Under the pieces are notes generated by a model, which saw nothing but the letters and a program-made list of their open reading frames with translations, was not told the origin of the DNA and searched no databases. 7,196 nucleotides of DNA from Opitutales bacterium (GTDB lineage: Bacteria; Verrucomicrobiota; Verrucomicrobiia; Opitutales; JAIRKQ01): the NCBI GenBank assembly GCA_029059365.1, contig JAIDVZ010000019.1, positions 1 through 7,196 of the forward strand, in the 5' to 3' direction. Below are positions 1-6,438 of this stretch, one piece after another. Both the position numbers and the translations under genes were made by a program. Within the stretch, counting starts at the first letter, position 1; every line of letters begins with the position of its first letter.

Positions 1-2
1 GA

Positions 3-59
3 ATACGAGATCTAGTACGTAAAGGGGATCCCCGAGTGGTTATCCGTTACAGATGCTGA
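3..59 (+). CDS. 3' end of an unidentified gene cut by the left window edge
   Basis: Frame 3 is open from the left edge to a TGA at 57-59 and reads IRDLVRKGDPRVVIRYRC. This looks like ordinary basic protein sequence. The stop lies 4 bp before the ATG at 64, which is a typical tight operon junction. Frame 1 is also open from 16 into the next ORF (YVKGIPEWLSVTDAEK), so the two readings compete. I prefer this frame because frame 1 has a TAG at 13-15 and no start codon between 16 and 63. Only 18 residues are visible, so no function can be named. Confidence 0.4.
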   Translation: MRDLVRKGDPRVVIRYRC

Positions 60-63
60 AAAA

Positions 64-312
64 ATGGTAAAAGACCTGATCTCTTCTCATACGGAACACG
101 AAATTACAAGCGACTCCGAAATCAGCAGAAAAGAATTCGCAGGAACGGCATCAAAATATGCCAGGTACGAGCCGATCAATACAGTCAGCGAGATACAATC
201 GCTATTGAATGAGCTATTGATGTGTGAAAATTGCGCACTCAGCCCAAACGGGTATTCAACATTTTTTGAAATTCCTAAATGTGATTTTATTAAGCGGTTT
301 GGTCGACTATGA
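64..312 (+). CDS. Small unrecognised protein, 82 residues
   Basis: I do not recognise this protein. It begins at the only in-frame ATG after the TAG at 13-15, 4 bp downstream of the preceding partial gene's stop, with no clear Shine-Dalgarno sequence. The first half is polar, rich in Ser, Glu and Thr. The second half (about residues 38-82) is more structured-looking, with an amphipathic stretch (EIQSLLNELLM), two Cys in MCENC and a C-terminus ending EIPKCDFIKRFGRL. There is no signal peptide or membrane segment, so it would be cytoplasmic. The frame stays open for 48 bases upstream of the ATG, so it could instead be the tail of a longer gene broken by the TAG. Its last 23 bp overlap the 3' end of the convergent mscS-like gene. 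It is probably real, but its small size and lack of family keep confidence moderate. Confidence 0.5.
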   Translation: MVKDLISSHTEHEITSDSEISRKEFAGTASKYARYEPINTVSEIQSLLNELLMCENCALSPNGYSTFFEIPKCDFIKRFGRL

Positions 313-1321
313 AACGGTAACTAGTACTAGACGGTTGTAATTTCGAACGCTGAATATTTTCAGAAACTATCTTGTTCACCTCGCTGCGAATCTCAAAATA
401 TTCACCACAATTTTTTTGCGGAACTACGTAATTTATCGTGATCTGCAGCCCATCTCTTAAAAAATCAACACGCGATATCGAAGGTGAATTTATGCGTGTA
501 TAGGAATGAAGAGCGGACAATGTTTCTTTTATAAAATCATCCACTTCCATATAATTGTTCACCGTATTATCAAAAAACAAATTCTGAGAAACGAATTGCC
601 CACGAACGTAGGATAAATTGTCAATCTTAGCATTTGCCAAGATAGAGTTTGGAATTACAATCAAGGATTTAGAAAAAGTCCTTATCCTCGTCGAACGTAG
701 ACCTATATCTTCAACAACACCTTCAACCTCATTCCCTAACCTTATAACATCTCCAACTTTAAATACCTTGTCACTGATCAACGAAACGGATCCAAAAAAG
801 TTGGCCAATGAATCTTTTGCAGCAAGTGCTAAAGCTGCACCTCCAAGCCCAACCGTAGTCAACAAACCAGATATCGAAAATCCACAGATTCCGACGGATG
901 CAATGAGAAAAATTATCCATAAACAGCTTTTGCTGACACGTTCATAGAAACGCAATAAACCACCCATCGCTTGATTAGAAGTGGATGCTTTCTCTGAAAA
1001 AAACTTGAACCCAAGGTCGATAATATCGCTTACGATTAACACGCTAATCAAGGAAAATATCAACTTCGTACATATCAAAAACTTTACCCGTAGATTTGCT
1101 GGAAATGAAAAAATATGCAGAATCGATACAGCAAACAAAAATACGACCATGTACGAAAAATGTTTCTGTAATGGGCCTTCCAAAGTATGGATGCGCGATA
1201 AGAAGCTGTTTGGAAATATTCTCTTAGCGCTCTTGAATATCACATTAGAGAGGAATTTTCTGATAAGGAAAATCAAAGATATGACGGCCAACGCAATGCA
1301 CACTTCATAGTAAGTTTTCAT
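290..1321 (-). CDS. MscS-family small-conductance mechanosensitive ion channel
   Basis: An inner-membrane channel that would open under membrane tension and release osmolytes on hypo-osmotic shock. From the ATG at 1321 it has 343 residues. Hydrophobic segments lie near residues 4-22, 56-73, 81-104 and 131-148, followed by the pore-lining helix at about 150-178. That helix carries the Gly/Ala-rich MscS pattern (TTVGLGGAALALAAKDSLAN, then FFGSV). The cytoplasmic beta domain follows at 185-230 (KVGDVIRLGNEVEGVVEDIG, RSTRIRT, VIPNS) and then an alpha/beta C-terminal domain. Five predicted membrane segments, against three in E. coli MscS, place it with the larger YnaI/MscM-like members. An in-frame TTG at 1336 would add MLQFP; I prefer the ATG because it directly precedes the first membrane segment. 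Neither start has a good Shine-Dalgarno sequence. It is transcribed alone, divergently from the gene at 1413, and its 3' end overlaps the ORF at 64-312. Confidence 0.9.
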   Translation of the reverse strand: MKTYYEVCIALAVISLIFLIRKFLSNVIFKSAKRIFPNSFLSRIHTLEGPLQKHFSYMVVFLFAVSILHIFSFPANLRVKFLICTKLIFSLISVLIVSDIIDLGFKFFSEKASTSNQAMGGLLRFYERVSKSCLWIIFLIASVGICGFSISGLLTTVGLGGAALALAAKDSLANFFGSVSLISDKVFKVGDVIRLGNEVEGVVEDIGLRSTRIRTFSKSLIVIPNSILANAKIDNLSYVRGQFVSQNLFFDNTVNNYMEVDDFIKETLSALHSYTRINSPSISRVDFLRDGLQITINYVVPQKNCGEYFEIRSEVNKIVSENIQRSKLQPSSTSYRFIVDQTA

Positions 1322-1373
1322 AGGGAACTGCAGCAAACAATGAAAATTATTACCAATCTCTCAACAAGAATAA

Positions 1374-1401
1374 TTGAAATTATAAAAAATTGGTTTATTT
1401 T
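1374..1401 (+). promoter_or_regulatory. Candidate promoter for the 1413-2653 gene pair
   Basis: TTGAAA at 1374-1379 and TATTTT at 1396-1401 are separated by 16 bp and lie just upstream of the ATG at 1413. A start site about 7 bases after the -10 would leave only a few nucleotides before the ATG, so the message would be nearly leaderless. This agrees with the absence of a Shine-Dalgarno sequence there. An alternative -10, TATAAA at 1381-1386, would give a more normal leader but has no good -35. The call is weak. Confidence 0.22.
1379..1384 (-). promoter_or_regulatory. Candidate -10 box for the mscS-like gene
   Basis: On the minus strand these bases read TATAAT, a perfect sigma-70-type -10 hexamer, in the 91 bp divergent gap. 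Transcription would start near 1372 and leave a leader of about 50 nt before the ATG at 1321. The hexamer 17 bp upstream (TTCGCG, 1407-1402 on the minus strand) matches the -35 consensus poorly. The region is AT-rich, so a chance match is quite possible. Confidence 0.3.
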
Positions 1402-1412
1402 CGCGAATTGAC

Positions 1413-1769
1413 ATGCACCAAATAGTATTCAGTGATCAAAGTATGGTGGAAATTCGGAAGCTCAATTCAATCGAATTATTGGCGCTAATTGACCAATTAA
1501 GCGCACTAGCAAACGAAATGTTTAAAGGAGCCCCAAAAGATTTGCCCAAAATACGCCGTGGAAGAACCGCGTTTTATCGTGTAAAAATCGGAACATTACG
1601 CGTGTACTTAGCGTTAAAAGATAAAAGTGTATTATATTGCCACTATATCATTCCACAGCATACGCTGACCGACTTCATTTTTCGCTCAAATCTGCCAATC
1701 AGTGATGAACAAATGATCGAGCAACATAGCTCCTTTTGGAAATATGTCGATTCCTTGAAAAAAAAGTAA
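1413..1769 (+). CDS. RelE/ParE-superfamily-like small protein without a visible antitoxin
   Basis: A 118-residue cytoplasmic protein. Residues 1-40 look helical (two Leu/Ile-rich stretches, 12-36). They are followed by a short basic segment (KIRRGRTAFYRVKIGTLRVY, 46-65) and then LALKDKSVLYCHYIIP (66-81). This is the order seen in RelE/ParE toxins: helical hairpin, then beta strands with conserved basic residues (R-x-x-x-Y-R-V-x-I-G-x-x-R-V). A C-terminal tail (about 92-118, ending SFWKYVDSLKKK) goes beyond the usual core and makes the protein longer than typical 85-100 residue RelE proteins. No antitoxin-like gene lies on either side: upstream is a divergent channel gene, and 2 bp downstream begins an unknown membrane protein. 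It may therefore be a domesticated relative rather than an active mRNA interferase or gyrase poison. The start is the first ATG, with no evident Shine-Dalgarno sequence. The fold assignment is by pattern only. Confidence 0.6.
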   Translation: MHQIVFSDQSMVEIRKLNSIELLALIDQLSALANEMFKGAPKDLPKIRRGRTAFYRVKIGTLRVYLALKDKSVLYCHYIIPQHTLTDFIFRSNLPISDEQMIEQHSSFWKYVDSLKKK

Positions 1770-1771
1770 AT

Positions 1772-2653
1772 ATGGAAGCTTTAAGATATTCAGCGGCAAA
1801 TTATTCGATACTTTTTTTGGTGATCGCAATTATTACATCGCGGTTAATCAACGTGATACATTCCCCGATTTTGCAGATCTCGGTTCGTTGGATAATGAGG
1901 TTATCTACCTGTATATGCCTAACATTTACAATATTTGCACTGGGCACACGACCACAAGTACATCCATTCTGGGCGGTATTCTTAAGCGTATTTCTCGGAT
2001 ATTTTTTGGTGGAATCAATATATTTTTGGGTGTTAATCAGGCTGTATTCTAAAATTGATTTTCCATTATTTCCAAAATTTTCACTAGAGTCTGAAACAAT
2101 TGTGTGGATGACCGGTAAATATGCCCAAAAGATTCGTTCAATGATCCAAAAAGCGGGGTTCAAGTTTTCTGAAACATTAGCAATAAAATCCCCAACAATA
2201 TCGATTATGCTATCTCCAATTTTTTATAGCAAACGTGGACATATCCGCCTACAGGTACTTTTCCCAAATTTTCCTAAAAAACAAACACTGATCAACTTCA
2301 TCCTGACCACATACTTGCGCAATGGAACGATACTCGTAACACATAATGTTCAATCGCCTGCATCAGCATTTTTTGCCCCTCCATTTCGGGCCCAATTCTT
2401 TAACATAGCTTCAATCAAAACGCTGATCAATATTCACAGAAACAGGATAAAAAAACATATGAGACATACATTTTGTTTATCCGGTGAAAATTGTAAACAA
2501 GCAATAAATCATGAACAAGTGTTGCTAGAACAGGCTAACTTAGCAAATGGAAATTGTATCAAGCCTGATGGCCATACGAGCATTAATTTATCATTTGCTG
2601 GTAGATATCAATTATGGATAAACATGCTGCGTATCAACTATATCGGCCAATAA
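1772..2653 (+). CDS. Unrecognised membrane-anchored protein, 293 residues
   Basis: I do not recognise a family. The N-terminal 90 residues hold about three hydrophobic segments (near 11-28, 43-58 and 64-90). The remaining roughly 200 residues are mostly soluble, with many basic residues. They include SPTISIMLSPIFYSKRGHIR (starting near 140), an aromatic patch FFAPPFRAQFF (200-210), a basic helix-like stretch INIHRNRIKKHMRH (219-232) and four scattered Cys. By the positive-inside rule the soluble part is probably cytoplasmic. I chose the ATG at 1772, 2 bp after the upstream stop, because it directly precedes the first membrane segment. An in-frame ATG at 1736 would add 12 polar residues inside the upstream gene and is less likely. 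The tight junction implies co-translation with the RelE-like protein, so the two may work together, but nothing shows how. It is followed 42 bp later by the transhydrogenase subunit. Confidence 0.75.
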   Translation: MEALRYSAANYSILFLVIAIITSRLINVIHSPILQISVRWIMRLSTCICLTFTIFALGTRPQVHPFWAVFLSVFLGYFLVESIYFWVLIRLYSKIDFPLFPKFSLESETIVWMTGKYAQKIRSMIQKAGFKFSETLAIKSPTISIMLSPIFYSKRGHIRLQVLFPNFPKKQTLINFILTTYLRNGTILVTHNVQSPASAFFAPPFRAQFFNIASIKTLINIHRNRIKKHMRHTFCLSGENCKQAINHEQVLLEQANLANGNCIKPDGHTSINLSFAGRYQLWINMLRINYIGQ

Positions 2654-2695
2654 AATTTCTCGCGAAAACATAAAAATTCATATCATTCTTATCTC

Positions 2696-2980
2696 ATGGA
2701 TACCTTCGCTTTATGTTTTGTATTTGTACTGGCTGGCTTTTTGGGCTTCGAGTTGATTGCCAAGATCCCATCTCAACTACATACTCCTCTAATGTCTGGC
2801 TCGAATGCGATCTCTGGGGCAACAGTCATCAGTGCGATTGTTGCAACCGGAACAAATATTACAGACACAATGCAAACGATTCTAGCACTATCTGCACTGA
2901 TATTAGCAACGATAAATGTAGTTGGAGGCTATTTGATAACCAATAAAATGTTATCAATGTTTCAAAAAAAATCCCAATAG
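2696..2980 (+). CDS. pntAB: NAD(P) transhydrogenase, membrane subunit alpha part 2 (PntAA2)
   Basis: The short membrane subunit of the split, three-subunit proton-translocating NAD(P) transhydrogenase. The enzyme couples proton entry to hydride transfer from NADH to NADP+. The 94 residues match the usual size and hold three hydrophobic segments, near 4-22, 41-52 and 62-80. Family landmarks are GFELIAKIP followed by SQLHTPLMSGSNAISG (27-42) and ATINVVGGYLITNKMLSMF near the end. The HTPLMS-x-x-NAISG motif is characteristic of this subunit and of the equivalent C-terminal part of fused PntA. No obvious Shine-Dalgarno sequence precedes the ATG. The nucleotide-binding subunit (PntAA1) and the beta subunit (PntB) usually flank this gene, but here the neighbours are an unknown membrane protein and, 21 bp away and convergent, an RNase gene. 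The enzyme can work only if the other subunits are encoded elsewhere. Naming of this subunit varies between databases (pntAA2 or pntAB). Confidence 0.9.
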   Translation: MDTFALCFVFVLAGFLGFELIAKIPSQLHTPLMSGSNAISGATVISAIVATGTNITDTMQTILALSALILATINVVGGYLITNKMLSMFQKKSQ

Positions 2981-3001
2981 CCCAACTAAACTTTATGTGC
3001 C

Positions 3002-4663
3002 CTACTCAATTTTGTATCTCTCGGCATGATATGACGTATCTGCGATGAAAGATAATTTCACGTTATACTCTTTTTCTAACTCAAGCAGAAATGTCTCTCT
3101 TTTTTTGAATTGTGCCAAAACCTCCGGATTGAGAGAGATCTTTATCAGTTTTTTATCCGCCATCTGTTGTTTTTCAGATAATCGTTTGATATAGTTTACG
3201 ATGTTTCTGTAGATTTCACTACACATTGTAGCATGCGATTTTATAAAACCGTCTCCGCTACAATATGGGCATGGGGAACGTAATTCGCTACAATTACTCT
3301 GTGAATGCCTCTGCCGTGATAATTCCATCAATCCAAGCTGAGAAATTGGTAAGACATGGCTTTTAGCCTTATCATTTGCCATCTCCCGGTAAACCAGTTC
3401 ATACAATTTTGAACGATCACCTCTGCTTTTCATATCGATAAAATCTACTACTATTAAGCCACCAATATTGCGCAATTTCAGCTGTCGAACAATCTCTTTA
3501 GCAGCTTCACAATTTAGATCAAAAATGTAGCTCTTACTTTCATTTTCTGGGGCCTTGTAGTTGCCAGTATTTACGTCTATTGATGTCAATGCTTCTGTTT
3601 CATGAATAACAATCTCACCTCCACAGGACAGTGGGACACGTCTGTGGAATGTTTGTTCAATTTGGCGATCGATATTAAATCTTTCAAAGATCGGAATATT
3701 TTCCTCAAATAAAAATAATTTCGATTTCGAGCGTGGCGAGATTTGTTCGATTGTATCGGATATCCTCGAGAAAGCCGAACGTGTATTCACAATAATTCGA
3801 TCAATATCATCTGTCAGAAAATCACGCACTGTACGATCTATCAAGTCCGGTTCTTCGTATAACAAACAAGGATTTTTGCTCGCTTGGTAATCATCAAATA
3901 TCTTTTGCCACCGCTTGAGTAAAATATACAAATCACGAACAAAATATCTCACTTTTTTCCCGACCCCAGCCGTGCGAATTATCACACCCATACCCTCTGG
4001 AATGCTAATTTTATCGAGAATATTACGTAATCTTGCTCGCTCCTTTGGGTCATCGATTTTTTTGGAAATTCCGCATTCTCCATTAATCGGCATCAATACC
4101 AGATATCTACCAGGTAAAGAAATATTTGTTGTGACACGCGGTCCCTTCGTTCCAATCTGTCCCTTTGTTATCTGGACCATAACATCAGACCCAATCGGAT
4201 ATTGTGCCGGGATGTCATGCAATCCGATCTTTTTCGCTGATTTTGAACGATTATTCCGGGTAACCTCAAAGGAGCTATCATTAGCTGCAGGTAAGAGATC
4301 CCAATAATGAAGAAAAGCATTTTTCTCGTGTCCGATATCGACAAACATCGCCTTCAATCCGGGTTCGATATTTTGTATCTTACCTTTAAAAATTGCCCCG
4401 ACATAGTCATTATCGCCATAACGTTCAAATTCAAAATCGTGCAAAACTCCATTCTCGAGTAGCGCCACACGGCGTTCAATTGGGTTATTGTCCACAACCA
4501 ATTCACGAAAGATATTATCTTTTTTCGATAAAGCCTTTATAATTCTTTGCAATAATGGTTGCTGTTTCGCACGCTCGGACGCTTCAATCTTCAGCTTTTC
4601 AACCGATACTGCTGTACATTTTGCAACATTATCGTGATTCCTTTCAAAAGTTTTCATTTTCAT
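3002..4663 (-). CDS. rng: RNase E/G family endoribonuclease
   Basis: A cytoplasmic, Mg2+-dependent, single-strand-specific endoribonuclease for rRNA maturation and mRNA decay. The 553-residue protein begins with a basic extension (1-55). An S1-type RNA-binding region follows (about 60-190, with VGAIFKGKIQNIEPGLKAMF and NAFLHYWDLLP), interrupted as is normal for the family by an insert before GQIGTKGPRVTTNISLPGRY. The DNase I-like catalytic region is near 275-440. Its two metal-binding aspartates are D363 in SIDVNTG and D407 in VVDFIDM, equivalent to D303 and D346 of E. coli RNase E. C465 and C468 in CPYCSGDG form the zinc-link motif used for dimer pairing. The C-terminus (480-553) is short and RNase G-like, with no degradosome scaffold. 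The start ATG at 4663 has a weak GAGAA 4 nt upstream; a second in-frame ATG lies two codons later. It lies 43 bp after rodA and is probably the last gene of that unit. Symbol rng is used for the RNase G-like architecture; rne is also common. Confidence 0.95.
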   Translation of the reverse strand: MKMKTFERNHDNVAKCTAVSVEKLKIEASERAKQQPLLQRIIKALSKKDNIFRELVVDNNPIERRVALLENGVLHDFEFERYGDNDYVGAIFKGKIQNIEPGLKAMFVDIGHEKNAFLHYWDLLPAANDSSFEVTRNNRSKSAKKIGLHDIPAQYPIGSDVMVQITKGQIGTKGPRVTTNISLPGRYLVLMPINGECGISKKIDDPKERARLRNILDKISIPEGMGVIIRTAGVGKKVRYFVRDLYILLKRWQKIFDDYQASKNPCLLYEEPDLIDRTVRDFLTDDIDRIIVNTRSAFSRISDTIEQISPRSKSKLFLFEENIPIFERFNIDRQIEQTFHRRVPLSCGGEIVIHETEALTSIDVNTGNYKAPENESKSYIFDLNCEAAKEIVRQLKLRNIGGLIVVDFIDMKSRGDRSKLYELVYREMANDKAKSHVLPISQLGLMELSRQRHSQSNCSELRSPCPYCSGDGFIKSHATMCSEIYRNIVNYIKRLSEKQQMADKKLIKISLNPEVLAQFKKRETFLLELEKEYNVKLSFIADTSYHAERYKIE

Positions 4664-4706
4664 ATAATTCTCAAAATCTTTAGTAGAGAATCTTGTTTGA
4701 CGACTT

Positions 4707-5948
4707 TTAAGCGTAGCTCATCCGAAAGCGATATACCGATTGTACAACACCCTGTAGAAAACAACAAATCAACAAAAAAGATCCCCCATAACTTAAAAAT
4801 GGCAATGGAATACCCGTAATAGGCATCAACCCTAACGTCATTCCAATGTTTATTAAAATATGTGTCAAAAATAATGTACTTATCCCCACTGCTAAGTACG
4901 TACCAAATCTATCACGCGATAATAGTGCGGTGCGCAGCGTATCAAATATGATTAAAAAATACATAAATAATACCACCACAGCGCCAACGAATCCACGTTC
5001 CTCTGCAATTACAGAAAACACAAAATCATTTGAAGCAACAGATTTCGGTAGATATCCAAGCTTGGCTTGGGTACCATTATTGAACCCTTTCCCAAATATT
5101 CCACCGGTCCCAACTGCGATCAACGATTGTCTGAGATTCCAACTTACTCCAATACCCTTAGGATCAACAATATCCGGTGCTACAAACGAAATTATCCGGT
5201 TTCTTTGATAATCCTTTAGTGGTAAAATTGAATGCTTCTCATAAGCTCCGATATTCGTGATTGGGTCCAATTCATGCCTATCCAAAAACAGACGATAATT
5301 GAAAATATCAAACGCTATTACAGTCACCACGATCAGCACAACAGATATCGCATATATAAAAAATTTGTGAGATAAATCGGCAACGTACAACATCGCAAAT
5401 AACATCGGAGGAAAAGTGAGCGCAGACCCCAAGTCTGGCTGCAAAAATATCAAGAAAATCGGTACACAAAATACAAGCAAAATTTTTAAAATTTCTCGCC
5501 AAGAATGCTCAAGTGCTGTGATTTCTGAACGAGCAATCATCGCCGCAGTCATTATAAGAAAACCCAACTTCGCCGGCTCCGATGGTTGAATCAATAAACC
5601 ACCAATATTTAGCCAACGCAATGCCCCAAACCTTCTTTCTCCAAGCGGAGACCAAAGTACGACCAAAAACGCAATACTGATCCAGTATATCCAATGTGCA
5701 TTTTGCAAAAAGAAATTATAATCGATTTTAGATACGCACAGATAAACAATTCCGCCGACTATTACCCATATTAACTGCATCTGCCACTGGGTACCACCGG
5801 AGTAACTATGAGCAGAATAAATCGCCATGATTCCAATAATGCTCAATACGAGCATCGCGATTGGCGAAATCAGGTTATAGCCACATGCTGAATGATCGTT
5901 AAATAAGGTGCCTAATTTATAGAGAAATTTGCTATATGTGATTTTCAA
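4707..5948 (-). CDS. rodA: RodA, SEDS-family peptidoglycan glycosyltransferase
   Basis: A polytopic inner-membrane enzyme that polymerises lipid II into glycan strands in the elongasome, normally partnered with a class B PBP (PBP2/MrdA). The 413 residues contain the SEDS landmarks: RRFGALRWLNIGG then QPSEPAKL (105-127), QPDLGSALTF (170-179), YQRNRIISF then IAVGTGGIFGKGF (247-289), NDFVFSVIAEERGFVGA (307-323) and NIGMTLGLMPITGIPLPFLS then YGGS (367-390). D308 in NDFVF aligns with the catalytic aspartate of RodA proteins. About ten hydrophobic segments are visible, and the loop before the YQRNR motif (about 214-246) is long. The start is a TTG, 8 bp after the ruvX stop. The next in-frame ATG (residue 32) falls inside the first membrane segment, so the TTG is needed. 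FtsW is a close paralogue; the IPLPFLSYGGS context fits both, and RodA is preferred from overall similarity and adjacency to an RNase E/G gene. No mrdA or mreBCD is present in the window. Confidence 0.9.
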   Translation of the reverse strand: MKITYSKFLYKLGTLFNDHSACGYNLISPIAMLVLSIIGIMAIYSAHSYSGGTQWQMQLIWVIVGGIVYLCVSKIDYNFFLQNAHWIYWISIAFLVVLWSPLGERRFGALRWLNIGGLLIQPSEPAKLGFLIMTAAMIARSEITALEHSWREILKILLVFCVPIFLIFLQPDLGSALTFPPMLFAMLYVADLSHKFFIYAISVVLIVVTVIAFDIFNYRLFLDRHELDPITNIGAYEKHSILPLKDYQRNRIISFVAPDIVDPKGIGVSWNLRQSLIAVGTGGIFGKGFNNGTQAKLGYLPKSVASNDFVFSVIAEERGFVGAVVVLFMYFLIIFDTLRTALLSRDRFGTYLAVGISTLFLTHILINIGMTLGLMPITGIPLPFLSYGGSFLLICCFLQGVVQSVYRFRMSYA

Positions 5949-5956
5949 TTATCTAC

Positions 5957-6427
5957 TTATCTGTTTTTTTGTTTATTAGATACCAATCCACGCGTTAATT
6001 CGTCCATATAATCCTGCAAAATAATCGCAGCAGCATTTGAATCAATTACACCACGACGTCGATTATTTCGTTTCTTTTTAGCAGACTCAAAACGAACAGC
6101 ATGCCTCTCTGTTTCAGCCTGTTGACTGGTTAAACGTTCGTCCGATTTGATAAACTCCACATCCGCTGGAACATATTTTCGAAAATTGGCAATAAACGTA
6201 TCCACGTACTTTGCCATATTTCCAATACTTCCATCCATGTTTAGAGGATGTCCGAAGACAACGACATCGATGCGGTTATCTTTAACAACTTTTGCTAAAT
6301 CCTGAAACGAATCGATGTTGTTATTGATGATCAAAGCAGGTATCGGCAAAGCGATCATGAGGTCGCTGCTTCCGATACTCAATCCAATCCTTTTATATCC
6401 AACATCAACACCGAGGTAATTAGCCAT
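5957..6427 (-). CDS. ruvX: YqgF/RuvX, RNase H-fold nuclease (pre-16S rRNA processing or Holliday junction resolvase)
   Basis: A 156-residue cytoplasmic protein of the YqgF family, which adopts an RNase H-like fold. Family members have been linked to maturation of the 16S rRNA 5' end and to Holliday junction resolution. Visible motifs are GVDVGYKRIGLSIGS (6-20) with the first metal-binding aspartate D8, VVFGHPLNMDGS (56-67), the DERLTS motif (96-101) and D129 in GVIDSNAAAIILQDYM, the last acidic site. The length is a little above the usual 135-145 because of a basic C-terminal tail (SNKQKNR) after LTRGL. The ATG at 6427 lies 11 bp after the trxA stop and has no convincing Shine-Dalgarno sequence, so translation may depend on coupling. 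The gene ends 8 bp before the TTG start of rodA. All catalytic residues appear intact. Confidence 0.93.
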   Translation of the reverse strand: MANYLGVDVGYKRIGLSIGSSDLMIALPIPALIINNNIDSFQDLAKVVKDNRIDVVVFGHPLNMDGSIGNMAKYVDTFIANFRKYVPADVEFIKSDERLTSQQAETERHAVRFESAKKKRNNRRRGVIDSNAAAIILQDYMDELTRGLVSNKQKNR

Positions 6428-6438
6428 GGTGACCGCAT

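Noticed and set aside
23..32. Perfect palindrome GGGGATCCCC, and a second one, CTAGTACTAG, at 321-330
   Set aside because: Both are loopless, lie inside coding sequence, have no U-tract, and are short enough to occur by chance.
23..50. Sequence resembling a class II tRNA D-arm (CCGAGTGGTTA)
   Set aside because: No pairing anticodon stem, T-arm or acceptor stem follows, so it is a chance match within coding sequence.
618..1310. Two plus-strand open frames (618-947 and 981-1310) antisense to the channel gene
   Set aside because: They lie wholly inside the strongly supported MscS-family gene, have compositions typical of antisense frames and show no start signals.
1319..1336. TTG at 1336 as start of the channel gene
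   Set aside because: It has no Shine-Dalgarno sequence, and the ATG at 1321 directly precedes the first membrane segment.
1801..2163. Minus-strand open frame antisense to the unknown membrane protein
   Set aside because: The plus-strand reading has coherent membrane segments and a tight junction to the upstream gene; the antisense product looks random.
1400..2666. TCGCGAA motif upstream of both 1413 (1401-1407) and 2696 (2660-2666), a possible shared operator
   Set aside because: TCGCGA also occurs inside trxA (near 6625) and rodA (near 5855), so there is no specific enrichment at promoters.
2713..2946. Second plus-strand frame inside the transhydrogenase subunit gene
   Set aside because: The overlapping frame at 2696-2980 carries the diagnostic HTPLMS and NAISG motifs; this one is a shadow.
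3915..5208. Plus-strand open frames (3915-4307, 4559-4819, 4846-5208) antisense to the RNase and rodA genes
   Set aside because: Both minus-strand genes have intact catalytic motifs throughout, so these frames are shadows.
5308..5694. Short minus-strand frames (5308-5502 and 5509-5694) inside rodA
   Set aside because: They are out-of-frame readings of a continuous RodA coding sequence, not signs of a frameshift.
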